Shown piece after piece: positions 20,706 to 33,957 of a stretch of DNA of 64,000 nt. The DNA comes from Notamacropus eugenii. Taxonomy: Eukaryota; Chordata; Mammalia; Diprotodontia; Macropodidae. The position numbers were made by a program, and so were the translations under genes. The stretch spans positions 264,207,008 to 264,271,007 of the forward strand of contig NC_092872.1 of NCBI RefSeq assembly GCF_028372415.1. The letters run 5' to 3'. Numbering within the stretch: the first letter of the stretch is position 1; each line of letters begins with the position of its first letter. The notes beneath the pieces are model-generated. The model was not told where the DNA came from. It searched no databases and saw only the letters and a list, made by a program, of their open reading frames with translations.

Positions 20706-20739
20706 TTGGGAAATTTCTATCTGAAATTTATAAAAAAGA

Positions 20740-23300
20740 TGGAGGGGGGTGGAGCCAAGATGGCACAGTAGAATGATGCATGTAGTCTTGTGCTTTCCCC
20801 ACAGCCCACAAAATACCTGTACAAAGGACTCTCAAAAAAGTCTAGAGCAGCAGAAGCCACAAAACAACAGAGCAAAAGAGGTTTCCAGCCAAAGGCAACC
20901 CAGAAGGCCGACAGGAAATGTCTATCTCACGGGACACTGAGCAGAATGGGACACAACACTGGCCACGTGGCACTGGGAGGACCAGGAACTGAACAGACCT
21001 CTAGCAAGAGTTCCCAGCAGGGAAGGTCCCAGATACCTCAACCACAAGTGACAAAGAAAAATCCAAAGGTCAGTGGAGGGGGACTTTCCCAGCTGGGCAA
21101 GAAGGAATAGGGGTTTCTCCAGCAATAGCCCCAGGTGATGGCAGAAGCTGAAGCAGCAGATGAGATGCAGCTATGGAGGCTGGAAAGCAACCTGAAACCA
21201 TTGTTCAGGCAGCTCAGCTTAAAGCCTCTGATGGTAGGGAGCAGCTGATCTAAATCTCAGCCCTGAGTGATAGCTCCACCCCCACACAAAGCTGAGAGGA
21301 ACTGAACAGCTGAGTCTACTCTCTTGACAAAGGATTCAGAAGTCAAGTAACTGGCTGGGAAAATGCCGAAAAAAGGGAAAAAATAAGAATACAGAAGGTT
21401 ACTTTCTTGGTGAACAGGTATCTCCTCCTATCCTTTCAGATGAGGAAAAACAAGGCTTATTGTCACAGGAAGTTAAGACCCCTATTTCCAGGCCTCCAAA
21501 GTGAACATAAACTAAGCTCAGGCAATAGAAGAACTTGAAAAGTGAGTTAGCAGCTTTCTAAAGAAGAACCAAAAAAATGCTGAAGAAAACAACACCTTTA
21601 AAAAGAGGCTAACTCAACTGGAAAAGGAGGTCCAAAAAGTCAGTGAGGAGAAGGAGGAATTGAAAAGCAGAATTACCCAAATGGTGGAGGAGGTTCAAAA
21701 GTTCACTGAACAAAATAGATCTCTGAAAGAGAGAATTCAGTTCAGGGAAATGAATGGCTATGAGATAAACCAAGCAGTTAGAAAACAAAACCAAAAAATT
21801 TGAAAAAATAAAAGATAATATGAAATATCTCATTGGAAAAACAACTGATCTGGAAAATAGATCGAGGAGAGACAATTTAAAAATTATGAGACTACTTGAA
21901 AGCCATGATCAAAAAAAGAGCCCAGACCTTATCTTCCATGAAACTATCAAGGAAAATTGTCCTGATATTCTAGAACCAGAGAATAAAATAAATATTGAAA
22001 AAAATCCACCAATCATCTACTGAAAGAGATCCAAAAAGATCCTAGGAACATACTGGCCAAATTTCAGAGATCCAAGGTCAAGGAGAAAATACTGCAAGCA
22101 GCTAGAAAGAAACAGTTCCAGTATTACAGAAATACAATCAGGATAACACAGGATCTGGCAGCTTCAACATTAAGGGATCAAATAGCTTGGAATAGGATAT
22201 TCCAGAAGTTAAAGGAACAAGGATTAAAACCAATAATCACACACCCAGCAAAACTTAGTATAATACTTGAAAGGAGTAAATGGTCATTCAATGATGTAGA
22301 GGACTTCCAAGGATTCATGTTGAAAAGACCAGAACTGTATAGAAAATTTGACTTTCAAACACAAGAATCAAGAGAAGCTTAAAAAGGAAAACAGTAAAGA
22401 GAAATCATAGAAGACTTTCTAAAGTTGAAACTATTTGCAAATTTTGAGACTTTTCTCAGAATTTGGGTAGGTAGAGGGATTGTACACACACACAAACACA
22501 CACACACACACACACACACATAGACAGAGAGTACAGGCTGTGTTGAATCAGAAGAGATGATATTAACAAAAAAATTCAAAATAAAATTAAGGAGGGAGGG
22601 AGGAAAATACTGGGAGGAGAAAGGGAGAAATGTAATGGAGTAGGCTATAACTCATAAAAGAAATAAAGAAAAATATTGTTCCATGGAGGAGAAAAGGGAG
22701 AAAAGGAGAGGGGGAAACTGAAGCTACTCTCTCTTCATATGGCTTAAGGACGGAATAACATGCTCACTATATTTTGTATGTAAATCTATCTTATACTACA
22801 GGAAAGTAGGGTAGGAGGTGACAAGTGGGGTGAGGGGAATGACAGAAGGGAGGGCAAATGGGAGAAGGAAGTAACTAGAAATAAACACTTTTGAGAAGGG
22901 ACAAGGTCAAATGAGGGAATAAAAAATCAGGGGGGATAGTGTAGGATAGAGGATAATATAGTGTGTATTACACCACATGATTATTTTGGAAGTCTTTTGC
23001 AAAACGACATGTATATAACCTGTACTGATAGGGAGGGAGGGAGGGAAAGAAGGTGGAAATTAAAGTATTATAAACGAATCTTGAAAATTAATATTGTACA
23101 TAACTGAGAAATAAGAAACACCAGCAATGTAGTATAGAAATTTATCTTGCCCTGCAAGAAAAGAGAGAAGAAGAGGATAAGAGAAGGGTGGGGTGTGATA
23201 GAAGGGAGGACTCATTGAGGGAAGGGATAATCAGAATGCAAGATATTAAAGGGTAGGGGAGAAGGGAGATGGGGAGAAAAATTGGAATGTTACAAAGTGA
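20740..23300 (+). mobile_element. HAL1-like half-LINE, nearly full length, decayed ORF1
   Basis: It begins GGGTGGAGCCAAGATGGC, the shared 5' start. The 5'UTR runs to ORF1 ATG near 21365, which is soon broken by an in-frame TAA after a poly(A) run. ORF1 remnants reach about 22380 (a KYLIGKTTDLENRSRRDNLK stretch is clear). A (CA)n tract follows at 22480-22520, and then the purine-rich 3' region to about 23300. There is no ORF2. Confidence 0.85.
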
Positions 23301-24394
23301 TGCAAAACCAAAAACAATTGACTGAATTACTGAGACTAAATCAAAGACATCTTTAGTTTGGGGAAATGAATTTTATTCTAAGTCCCCTAGAGGCACATAA
23401 CTTTGGGTAAAATTTGGCATTGATGGAAAAGTTAAGGTTTTAATGGTAAATTTGATTCTATAATTTTTATTTAAGCAGGAATTAGAACAGGTATAGAAAG
23501 ACATGTAAGCCACTTGAGACTTGCCTCAAAAGATGTTTCTTAGCCAGCGTGAAATTATAGTCACATCTGATACCTGGTTATTGGAACTTGCTATTTTAAG
23601 ATGCTATAGGAGTATTAAGTGATCATTCTTCTGAGTCTAACTCTGGGTATGGATAACAAGAAAGGTGATCTGAGCCTCCAATCCATAATGCCAGTAAGCC
23701 TGTGAGATGCTGGTATGAAGTGAAAAAGGTGATCTCATTGGAAGGGTGGGAGAGCAACTGTTAAGCTTGGGCTGAGGTAGGATTCTCCTGACTTAATTTC
23801 TCCACTGGCACCTGGTAGACTCTAAGCCTCACTGAATGTAAGTTGACAATCTACTCCTGCCTGGAAGTGACATGAAGCTGGGGAGATATTGTTTCCATGC
23901 AATGTCCCTACACTTAGTGGCAATTTCCTATATTCAAAAGATTTCTAAGCTTAATACTAGATCTATTAAATTAAAGATTGTTGGTAGAGGAACATCCGAG
24001 GTTAAGTCTAAAATTAAGCTATTAGGCTTAGGATTTTAGACAAACAACAATAAGTTAGGGTCCTTTAATTATTAGTAATAGTATGGACATAATTATGTCA
24101 AGGGCTTATGAAGTTAGTATACGTAGTTATTATTTGTGTCTCAGTTGGTTAATGTTAAAAAAAATTCTTGTGTGGTCTACAGTGTAAATGCTTTAAAAGA
24201 AATATCACCTGACCAAAAGTTGGAATTGTGTTATGTGACATGAATTGTGTCAAAAATGAAAAATTAAAAAATTAAAAAAATAAAAAATTGATGAGAAAAT
24301 TAAGCTGAGTAATAATCATGAGCATCAAAACTCATATTTATATTATATTTTACCATTTGAAAGGTTCTTCACAGCATTTTTAAATTAAATGGTG
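23301..24394. other. Unassigned sequence
   Basis: No gene or named repeat recognised. An A-rich patch (AAAATTAAAAAATTAAAAAAATAAAAAATTG) at about 24258-24295 could be the tail of an old retroposed copy on +, but I cannot name it. Confidence 0.4.
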
Positions 24395-24662
24395 CAATTA
24401 AAAAACTTTTTTAAAATATTTATTTTCAGTTTTCAACATTCAGTTAGAAAAAACACTGAATTTTAAATTTTCTCCCACCTTCCCCTTACCCCCACCCCAC
24501 AACAGCATGTATTCTGGTTGTTCTTTCCTCCATTCTGCTCTCCTTTCTACCACTCCTCATCCCACTCCCTTCCCTTTTCTTTTCCTGTAGTGTAAGATAG
24601 CTTGCTATATCCCATTGTCTGTATAATTTATTTCCTAGTTGCTTGTAAGAACAGCCTCAAAC
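24395..24662 (-). mobile_element. HAL1-like 3' end, interrupted
   Basis: The 3' terminal part of a minus-strand half-LINE. It stops where a second minus-strand copy begins with its own T-rich end at about 24663. Confidence 0.7.
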
Positions 24663-25775
24663 ATTTTTTTTTACTTTTTTATTTTATTCTTTTTAAATTT
24701 ATTTATTTATTTTAAGTTTTCAACATGCATTTTCACAAAATTTTGAGTTCCAAATTTTCTCCTCATCTCCCCCCTCGTCTCACCCCAAAATACTAAGAAT
24801 TCTAATTACCCCTATCACCAATCTGCCGTCCCTTCTAACATTCCTCCCTTCCCTTGCCCCCATCTTCTCTTTTGTCCTATAGGGCAAAATAAATTCTATA
24901 CCCCATTACCGTATTTCTTATTTCTCAGTTGTATACAGGAATAATACTCAACAGTTGTTCCTAAAACTTTGAGTTCCAACTTCTTCTTAATTATTATTAA
25001 TTATTATTTTATAATTATTAATTTATTATTCCCTTCTTAAGCCAAATGTGAGGGGAGTAAGCTTGGCTTTTTCCCTCTCACCTCCCATTCTCCTCTCCAC
25101 TGAAAAGTTCTTTTCTTGCCTCTTTTATGAGAGATAATTTGCCCCATTCCATTTCTCCATTTCTCCTCCCAATATATTCCTCTCCCACCCTTTAATTTCA
25201 TTTTTTAGGGATGATCCCATCCTATTCCACTCACCCTGTGCTCTCTGTGTGTGTGCATGTGTGTGTGTAATCCCACCAACTACCCAGATACAGAAAAAGT
25301 TTCGAGAGTTACAAATATTGTCTTTCCATGTAGTAATGTAAACAGTTCAACTTTGGTAAGTCCCTTATGATTTCTCTTTCCTGTTTACCTTTTCATGCTT
25401 CTCTTGATTCTTGTGCCTGAAAGTCAAATTTTCTTTTCAGCTCTGGTCTTTTCATCAAGAATGCTTGAATGTTTTCTATTTCATTGAATGACTACTTTTT
25501 CCCCTGCAGTACTATACTCAGTTTTTCTGGGTAGGTTATTCTTGGTTTTAGTCCTAGTTCCTTTAACTTCTGGAATATAATATTCTAGACCCTTCAGTCT
25601 CTTAGTGTCTAGGCTGCTAGATCTTATGTTATCCTGATTGTAATTACACAATACTCAAATTGTTTCTTTCTAACTGCTTTCAATATTTTCTCCTTTACCT
25701 GACAACTCTGGAATTTTGCTACAATGTTCCTAGGAGTTTCTATTTTTGGGTCTCTTTCATGAATTGGACTGGTGG
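24663..25775 (-). mobile_element. HAL1-like half-LINE, 5' truncated with internal deletion
   Basis: The 3' end (T-rich on +) is at 24663. Near 24985 about 400 bp of the usual 3' region are replaced by an AATTATT repeat. The C-terminal part of ORF1 follows (about 25400-25760, with PRNIVAKFQ visible) and is cut off where a plus-strand half-LINE starts. Confidence 0.78.
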
Positions 25776-28565
25776 TTTTGAAGAAGATGATGGAGCAGAA
25801 GGATGCATCTCTAGAAGTTTTCCTCCCACAGCCCATAAAGTACCTGTAAAAAATCACTCTAAACAAATCCTAGAGCAGCAGAAGACACAAAACGACAGAG
25901 TGAAAGAGATTTCCAGCCGAAGACAGCCTGGAAGGCTGACAGGAACAGTCTATCACACTGGACACGGAGCAGAGAGCAGCCAAGACTTGGCTGTGCCACA
26001 GCAAGGACAAGAGTGGAGCAGGCTTCAAGGCACCACCAACAGCAGCTGTGTGTCCCAGATTCCTCAACTCACAAATTCTAAAGACAGCTTCAAAGGTCAA
26101 TGAGAAAGCTCTTTCACCTGCATGAGAAGGGAATTCAGCAGTCTAAACCTGGCCTCTGGCAGTGACAGCTTCCATTGTTGGAGCCCTGACCTAAAGGCCC
26201 TGGGGGAATAGAGCAACTGATATGTATCTCAGCTCTGAGAAGTGGCCCTGGGGCGAGGAGGAGTCCTGGCTGGTGGAGCTGGAAGAGGCTTTGAAGAGGG
26301 AATTCTACTCACAGAAAAGAGTGCTTGTAGTTGCTCCCAGATCAGAGCACAGGTCAGGAGAAGAGTAACTCCTCTCTTTTGGTTGTGCCACCTTGGAGGA
26401 ACTGAGAACTTACAAGTTCCCAGAGTGTTCCCTCCTCTTAACAAAGAACTCAAAAGTCAAGCAACTGTCTGGGAAAATGCCCCCAAAAGGGGAAAAGAAT
26501 AAGACAATGGAAGGTTACTCTCTTGATGAGCAGATATTTTCTTCTGTCCTTTGAGATGAGGAAGAGCAATGCATACCATCAGAAGAAGACATAAAAGTCA
26601 AAGTTCTAGCACCCAAAACCTCGAAAATAAATATGCAATGTTCTCAGGCCACAGAAGGTCTCAAAAAGGATTTTGAAAATCAAGTAAGACAGGTGAAGGA
26701 AAAATTGGGAAGAGAAATGAGAGCAACAAAAAAATCATTAAAAGCAAGTCAACTGCTTGCTAAAGGAGATCCAAAAAATACTGAAGAAATTAGCTCCTTT
26801 AAAAATAAACTAACTGAAGTGGGGAAAAAAAGCCAATGAGGAGACGAATGCTTTAAAAAGCAGAATTAGCCAAATGGAAAAGGTAGTTCAAAAGCTCATT
26901 GAAAAAAATAGCTCTTTAAAAACTAGAATGGAGCAGATGGAAGCTAATGACTTTCGTAGTAACCAAGAAATTACAAAACAAAACCAATAGAATGAAAAAA
27001 TGAAAGACAATGTGAAATATCTCATTGGAAAAACAAATGATCTTGAAAATAGATCCAGGAGAGACAATTTAAAAGTTATGGGACTACCTGAAAGCCATGA
27101 TCAAAAAAAGGAGCCTGGACATCCTTTTTAATGAAATTATCAAGGAAACCTACCCTGATGTTCTAGAACCAAAGGATAAAATAAATATTGAAAGAATTCA
27201 CCAATCACCTCTTGAAAGAGATCTGAAAACAAAACCTCCTAGGAATATTGTAACCAAATTCCAGAGTTCCCAAATCAAGGAGAAAATATTACAAGCAGTT
27301 GGAAACAAACCATTTGAGTATTGTGGAAACACAATCCGGATAATATAGTATGTAGCAGCTTCTACGTTAAGAGATCAAAAGGCTTGGAATATGATATTCC
27401 AGAAGTCTAAGGAACTAGGATTAAAACCAAGAAGCACCTACCCAGCAAAACTGAGTATAATACTTCAAGGGAAAGAATGGTCATTTAATGAAATAGAAGA
27501 ATTCGAAGCATTCTTGATGAAAAGACCAGAATTGAATAGAAAATTTAACTTTCAAACACAAGAATTAAGAGAAACAGGAAAAAGGTTGACAGGAAAGAGA
27601 ACTCATAAGGGACTTACTAAAGTTGAATTGTTTATATTTCTAGATGGAAAGATAATATTTGTAACTCTTGAAACTTTTCTCAGAATTTGAGTACTTGGAA
27701 GGATTGTATATACACACATACATACATTATATATAGATAGAGGGTACAGAGTGAGTGGAATAGGAAGGGGTGATATCTAAAAAACTAATTAAGGGATGAG
27801 AGCAATATATTGGGAGGAGAAAGGGAGAAATGGAATGTGGCAAATTATCTCTCATAAAAAAACAGAAAAATCTTTTTCAATGCAGAGGAAAACAATGAGG
27901 TGAGAGAAAAAAGTCAAGTTTACTCCCATCACATTTTGTTTAAAGAGAGAATAAATGCACACTCAATTTGGTAAGAAACCCTATCTTACACTACAGAAAA
28001 GTGGGGGAAAATGGGATAAGTGGGGTGTGGGTGGATGATAGAAGGGAGGGCAAATGACAGGAGGGGGATAATTAGAAGTAAACACTTTTGGGGAGGGATA
28101 AGATCAAAAGAGAGAATAGAAGAAACGGGGGGGCAGGATATGATGGAAATATAGTTTGTCTTTCACAACAGGACTATTATGGAAGTCTTTAGTAAAGCTA
28201 CACATATATAACCTATACTGAATTGCTTGCCTTCTCATGGGTGGGGAGAGAGGAAGGGAAAGAAGTTGGGACTCAAAGTTTTAGGAACAAATGTAGAGAA
28301 TTGTTTTTGCATGTAACTGGGAAATAAGAAATACAGGTAATGGGACACAGAAATCTATTTTGCCCTACGAGAAAAAAAGAGAAGACGAGGATAAGGGAAG
28401 GGAGGGGTGTGATAGAAGGGAAGGTATATTGGGGGAAGGAGGTAATCAAAAGGCAGGGGGTTTTGGGGTTGGGGGGAAGGGAGAGATGGGGAGAAAATTG
28501 GAAAATCAAAATCTTGTGTAAATGAATGTTAAAAACTAAAAATAAGTAAATAAGGTAAAAAAATA
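25776..28565 (+). mobile_element. HAL1-like half-LINE, nearly full length
   Basis: It starts around GAAGATGATGGAGCAGAAGG, a mutated form of the common 5' start. The 5'UTR runs to ORF1 ATG at 26477. ORF1 decays through frameshifts but is traceable to about 27590 (FKNKLTEVGKKSQ, QSPLERDLKTKPPRNIVTKF, LGLKPRSTYPAKLSIILQ). The purine-rich 3' region ends in an A-rich tail at about 28565. It abuts the previous element head to head. Confidence 0.85.
26477..27690 (+). pseudogene. HAL1-like ORF1 remnant
   Basis: Segments 26633-26839, 27097-27348 and 27391-27690 together cover coiled coil, RRM-like region and C-terminal domain of an L1-type ORF1p. They are separated by frameshifts and stops. The normal stop position has also been lost, so the last segment runs on into the 3' region. 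Confidence 0.8.
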
Positions 28566-28567
28566 AA

Positions 28568-28665
28568 TCATTTGAGGTTTATAGAGGTTAAAGATCTTGC
28601 TATATGTCTTCCAGATATCATGTGTCATAGATGAGACTGAAATACAAGTTGTTCTGACTTAGCAT
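28568..28665 (-). repeat. MIR fragment
   Basis: GAGGTTTATAGAGGTTAAAGATCTTG followed by a CATAGATGAGACTGAA stretch resembles the reverse MIR core. It is diverged. Confidence 0.45.
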
Positions 28666-30920
28666 ATTATTTTTAGGAGGCTCACATACCAACACATTTC
28701 CCAAGGGAGACAATGCTTCCTAGAAAGTTTTGTCATTTAGTAACTCATGAAACAAAAAGATGAATGAGTAATATTAACAGGTCAAGATTTGCAGCATATG
28801 TTCAATAAGGTAATGTCCGAATATTGTTGTATTGACCATCTCTTTTTGGAGCCTTTTTTCTTATAAGTTATAAGAAATAGGTTAATTTTTATAAAGTAGC
28901 ATAGAGGCAGCTTAAAAATGGAAATTCATAGGTGAGGATAATGAATTTGCCTCAGTGTAAGATTACTAGTGAGATTCTTTCAATTACGACAGTCCCATGC
29001 ATTTATAGATTAAGCAGAAAACATTCTGACTGACCACACATGTCCAAATCATATCACTTCCTTACTTTTTTCCTTTTTCTCTTCTACTTTCATGCTTTCC
29101 CTCTTTTCCTTTATTTTCTTCTTCTCCTTTCTTTCACTATCTTTCTTTCATTCTTTATGTTTCTTTCTCCCTCTGCATTTGTTTGAAATTAATTATTTAT
29201 TTCACATCTAAAACTGAATAAAATCCAATCAAATTTCACCTTACCCAACCTCTATGAAACCTTACTTTTATATGTAAAATGAGTTTAATAATTTTTATAT
29301 AATCTACCTGTAATTACAAAACAATTCATATATTTTATGTCTAGGTAAATTAATGTCTGCTCAGGTTCATGCTATTGCCTCCTCTAATGTTTAAGGGAGT
29401 TTATATTAGATGAAAAATTAGAACTTTAATTTCTATGAGTCCTCATGAAAACAAATGTAATATTTATATGAATCTGAAGTTAACCCCTGTTCTATTTGTA
29501 ACAGATAAAATTTAAGTTACAACAATATTTGGGTTAAGCACATATTATGGATGATGGCTTAATATCTTGCTTCTTTGTCTAGCTCAATTCTATTTTCTCT
29601 CTCTTCATTTAGTAGTTACCCTGGTCTGATTGTTTTTCTGTTTCTGTTCTAAGAATCCTCACTCCATTTTCTTTGCTTGAGCAACTCTGGAATCTCTAGA
29701 CTTTAAATCTCATTTCTAGACTATGCGTTGGTCTACTGTCAAAGATGCATAGGGAGTTATTCTTAAGCCAATCAGAACACTCTTCCTTTAAATTTCACTT
29801 CAGTTTATTTAAGGAATTTCACAATCAAAATCAGTTGATGCATTGAATAATTGAGACTTTTCCTCAAATGTAATGGATTCAAGTCACTTATTTGTAGGGG
29901 TGTGGAATTACTTGATTGACATTAAATCACGACCTTGTCTATACATACCTAATATGTGTATTTCAATGAAAGGGAAAAACGTAAGAAACTATAGAAATGT
30001 TTTCTTTTGCTATTTTAGCTGTTTTGTTATTTTTGCTATTTTGTAATTATTCTTTTCTTGAATTAAATGTATGATGGAAAGGTCCAAAGTGAGTACTTAC
30101 ATTTTACCTTCTCTAATTAAATCTTTATTGGATATGAAACATTGTTCACTTTTTTCTTTTCAGAGAATAAAACTCTTATGAGAATAGATGATTTATTTGG
30201 AAACAGATGAGTTGCTTATCATATATAGTATTTTTTTCACCTATACATATAAATATTTCTGCTTACAGATTTTACAAAAGAAAATAATAAAGTTTTAAAA
30301 CATAAGCATTTGTCTTCCATTATTTTCTCCCTTTATCATAGAACCATATCAACTGAGGATAGAGAATTTGCATAGATCCGCATAGACAGATGTGACTGAC
30401 CCCCTTTCAAAAACAAATTAAGCACAAACAAAAATCTTTATCTCAGTTCTTTGATGTGATAATTAATACTTGGCTACTGAAAGGCAGGATCATTTCTTAA
30501 GTCTATGCATTTTAAAACCTGAACTCATCAGAACATCCTTAGGAAGGAAGGTGACAATGATCAATTTCTCATACCACCAGACTGATTTCCCTAGACTGTA
30601 AGTGTGTCCCCAACCCAAGGTAGAAAAATACCCTTTTCCATCATGCGAGGAGATCATTTTTAAGTCCTGCTGGGGGCAAAAAGAAATTGTAAATGCATTA
30701 AATTCTGTAGTGAATTATGAGTTCCATGATTACAAAAGTTAAGTGAGGTAAATTATTAAATAATTATTCAAAGAAAACTCAGTTGCGTAAAGAGTCATTT
30801 ATTTTCTGTGTGAACCCTTCCTCCTAAAGTCAATCTCATGCATAAAGAACTTTCCAGGGGGATCACTGAAAGAAATGAATATAGCCAAGTATAATGAGAA
30901 TTCAGCATTCAGCAAAGCTT
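28666..30920. other. Unassigned AT-rich sequence
   Basis: No gene or clear repeat. A pyrimidine-rich stretch (CTTTTTTCC, CTTTCTTTCA) lies at 29055-29175. Otherwise I see nothing to name. Confidence 0.5.
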
Positions 30921-31624
30921 CTATTTATTGTCATGGTCCAGAGGATCATTCAGAGGCCTGGTGTTGGTGCTTACAGGCTCCACCCTCCTGGGCATCAGCA
31001 TCTCGTCCTGGACAGCTGAGGTCAGACTGTCTGGGGTACCTCTGATTCTTCACTGGTCCCCTTTAGTCACAGCAAGAGGTACACTTCTCATCAATCTCCC
31101 TAGCCTTCCCAGCTAAGAGATTCCTGTGCCCCTTCTGCTGATTCCACTATTCCAGGATCTTTCCTGGGGAAATATTCTCTGGGTTTTTAAAGGCCAACAA
31201 GGGGAGAGTGAGAACACTTATAATTTACCCTTCCATCTTGTCTACTGGAAGTTCAAGGAGGTAATTTTCGAACATTTAACCTGTGTGCTGATTAGTATCA
31301 GGAGTTGCTGCTGTTACTGGGGGCCATGGGTTTCTCTCTCACTCACTTCTACAGGACTCCTGTCCTGTGCTCATATGTTTGAGAAGCCACACTGCTGCTT
31401 ATGATTCAGCCCACTTGGGGCTGTTCCTGTTCTGCTCAGCTATGGGGGACTCTGTGCTGATGCAGCCTGTGTGTTGTGCACTCCCCTAGCACCATGATGA
31501 TTCCTATTTTTTAAATGATTCCTTAAATGGATTCAAAACCTCTTGAATTTTGTCCTCATTCCCCTGTAAACCAAAAGATTGTAAGTTTCAGCTCTTTAAA
31601 AGTAGGAAGTGCTTCTTTTAGTTT
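30921..31624. other. Unassigned, GC-richer block beside a half-LINE
   Basis: The composition is visibly richer in G and C than the AT-rich DNA to its left, with tracts such as CTCCACCCTCCTGGGC and GGGGCTGTTCC. The stretch CTTATAATTTACCCTTCCATCTTG resembles the 5' edge of the minus-strand element near 15.96 kb. It may be an L1-type 5'UTR from a different family, on the minus strand. I cannot confirm this. Confidence 0.35.
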
Positions 31625-32229
31625 TTGCTTCTATTTTCTCTTTTGATCCTGTCCCTCCCCAAGAGTGTTGACTTCAAATTGCTCCCTCCTCCAATTGCCC
31701 TTCTTTCCATGATCCCCCCCACCCTGCTTATCCCCTTCTCCCCCACTTTCCTGTACTGTAAGATAGGTTAACAAGCATTAATTAAGCACCTACTATGTGT
31801 AAAACACTAGGCTTGTCACTAGGGTCACAAAAATAAAATAAACAAAACATATCATGTTTTTCTCTCACCTCCCTTCTTTTTCCCTCCACTAAAAGGTCTT
31901 TTGCCTGCCTCTTTTGTGAGAGATAATTTGCCCCATTCCATTTCTCCCTTTCTCCTCCCAATATATTTCTCTCTCACCACTTAATTTCATTTTTTAAGAT
32001 ATGATCCCATCCTATTCCATTCACTCTGTGCTCTCTGTCTCTGTGTGTGTGCATGTGTGTGTGTATGTGTGTGTGTGTGTGTATGATCCCACCAACTACC
32101 CAGATACTGAAAAGTTTCAAGAGTTACAAATATTGTCTTGCCATTTAGGAATGTAAACAGTTCAACTTTAGTAAAGTCCCTTATGACTTCTCTTTTCTGT
32201 TTACCCTTTCATGCTTCTCTTCATTCTTG

Positions 32230-33299
32230 TGTCTGAAAGTGAAATTTTCTTTCCAGCTCTGGTCTTTTCATCAAGAATCCTTGAAAGTTTTTCCCCTGAA
32301 GTATTATACTCGGTTTTTCTGGGTAGGTGATTCTTGGTTTTAGAACTAGTTCCTTTGACTTCTGGAATATCCTATTCCATGACCTTCAATCCCTTAATAC
32401 AGAAGCTGCTAGATCTTGTGTTATCCTGATTGTATTTCCACAATACTTGAATTGTTTCTTTCTAGCTGCTTGCAATATTTTCTCCTTGACCTGGGAACTC
32501 TGGAATTTGGCCACAATGTTCCTAGGAGTTTCTCTTTTTGGATCTCTTTCAGGTGGTGATCTGTGGATTCCTTGAATACTTATTTTGCCCCCTGGTTCTA
32601 GAATATCAAGGCAGTTTTTCTTGATAATTTCATGAAAGATGATGTCTAGACTCTTTTTGTGATCATGGCTTTCAGGTAGTCCCATAATTTTTAAATTGTC
32701 TCTCCTGGATCTATTTTCCAGGTCAGTTGTTTTTCCAATGAGATATTTCACATTATCTTCCCTTCCTTCATTCTTTTGGTTTTGTTTTGTGATTTCTTGG
32801 TTTGTCGTAAAGTCATTAGCCTCCATCTGTTCCATTCTAATTTTGAAAGAACTATTTTCTTCAGTGAGCTTTTGAACCTCCTTTTCCATTTGGCTAATTC
32901 TGCTTTTGAAAACATTCTTCTCCTCATTGGCTTTTTGAACCTCTTTTGCCAATTGAGTTAGCCCATTTTTAAAGGTGTTATTTTCTTCAGCAATTTTTTT
33001 TGGTGTCCTTTAGCAAGGTGTTGACCTGCTTTTCATGCTTTTCTTGCGTCTCTCTCATTTCTCTTTCCAGTTTTTCCTCCACCTCTCTAACTTGATTTTC
33101 AAAATCCTTTTTGAGCTCTTCCATGGCCTGAGCCCATGGAATATTTATTCTGGATGTTTGAGATACAGAAGCCTTGAATTCTATGTCTTTCCCTGATGGT
33201 AAGCATTGTTTTTCCTCATCCAAAAGGATGGGAGGAGATATCTGTTCACCAAGAAAGTAACCTTCTATGGTCCGATTTTTTTTCCCCTTTTCTGGGCAT
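32230..33299 (-). pseudogene. HAL1-like ORF1, frameshifted
   Basis: Two main open pieces: 33223-32987 (DEEKQCLPSGKDIEFKAS, then a coiled coil) and 32952-32386, 188 aa, with QMEKEVQKLTEENSSFK, DLENRSRRDNLKIMGLPE and RETPRNIVAKF. A run of T at 32993 marks the likely frameshift between them. The C-terminal end is in another frame. Confidence 0.82.
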
Positions 33300-33650
33300 T
33301 TTCCCAGCCAGTTATTTGACTTCTGAGTTTCCTTTCCACACCCTCCTCGCCACCAGATCTGCCCAGCTAGTGCTTAGAGGCTGAGATTCAAATGCAGCTA
33401 CCCAGCCTCAGGGCTTCGGGTGGGGGGTAGGGCTGCTATGCAGTGTGAGATTAAGTTCAGGTGCTCAGGTGGGCGCAGGGCCGCCACACCTCAGGTGGTT
33501 TATGTGGGGACCTTCAACAATAGATCTGGACTTCTGCCTGCTTTGGGAGTCCTTGTCTGCTGCTGCCTCCCGAGGGGGCCTGATCTATGGAGACACCTGG
33601 CTTACCTCTCGGCAAGTTGAAAATACCCTCTCACTGACCTTTGGCACCCA

Positions 33651-33803
33651 TTGGTGGAGGGACCTGTGCTGCTGCTGAGGATTCTGTCCCTGAAGCCTGC
33701 TCAGATCTGCTCCCCTTGATACTGCATGGCCAAGGCAGGGCTGGGCTCTGCTCTGGGTCCAGTGTGGGGCCCAGACCCTTGGCATTGGTTTTTCAGGTCT
33801 CTC
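33651..33803 (-). repeat. Single 5'UTR unit (about 153 bp)
   Basis: Begins GGTGGAGGGACCTGTG and ends CAGGTCTCTCT on +. It matches the repeat unit found twice at 8300-8617, so unit number varies between copies. Confidence 0.65.
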
Positions 33804-33957
33804 TGGAACAGAAATCTCTTCCGCTCTCTTGTTCTGTGGCTTCTGTTGCTCCAGAATTTGTTGGGAGTTCTTCTTTACAGGTATTTTATGGGCTGTGGGT
33901 TCAGAGCTAGCATATATGTATCTTTCTACTCCACCATCTTGGCTCCTCCCCCAGGAA

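Larger units (their letters stand above)
31625..33957 (-). mobile_element. HAL1-like half-LINE with a single 5'UTR unit
   Basis: On the minus strand the 5' end is complete (CTGGGGGAGGAGCCAAGATGG at 33957-33937). The 5'UTR holds one unit (33651-33803) related to the tandem units at 8.3 kb. ORF1 begins at ATG 33299, and the 3' region is cut near 31625. A short L2/MIR-like piece (AATTAAGCACCTACTATGTG, about 31770-31850) interrupts the 3' region. No ORF2 is seen. Confidence 0.85.
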
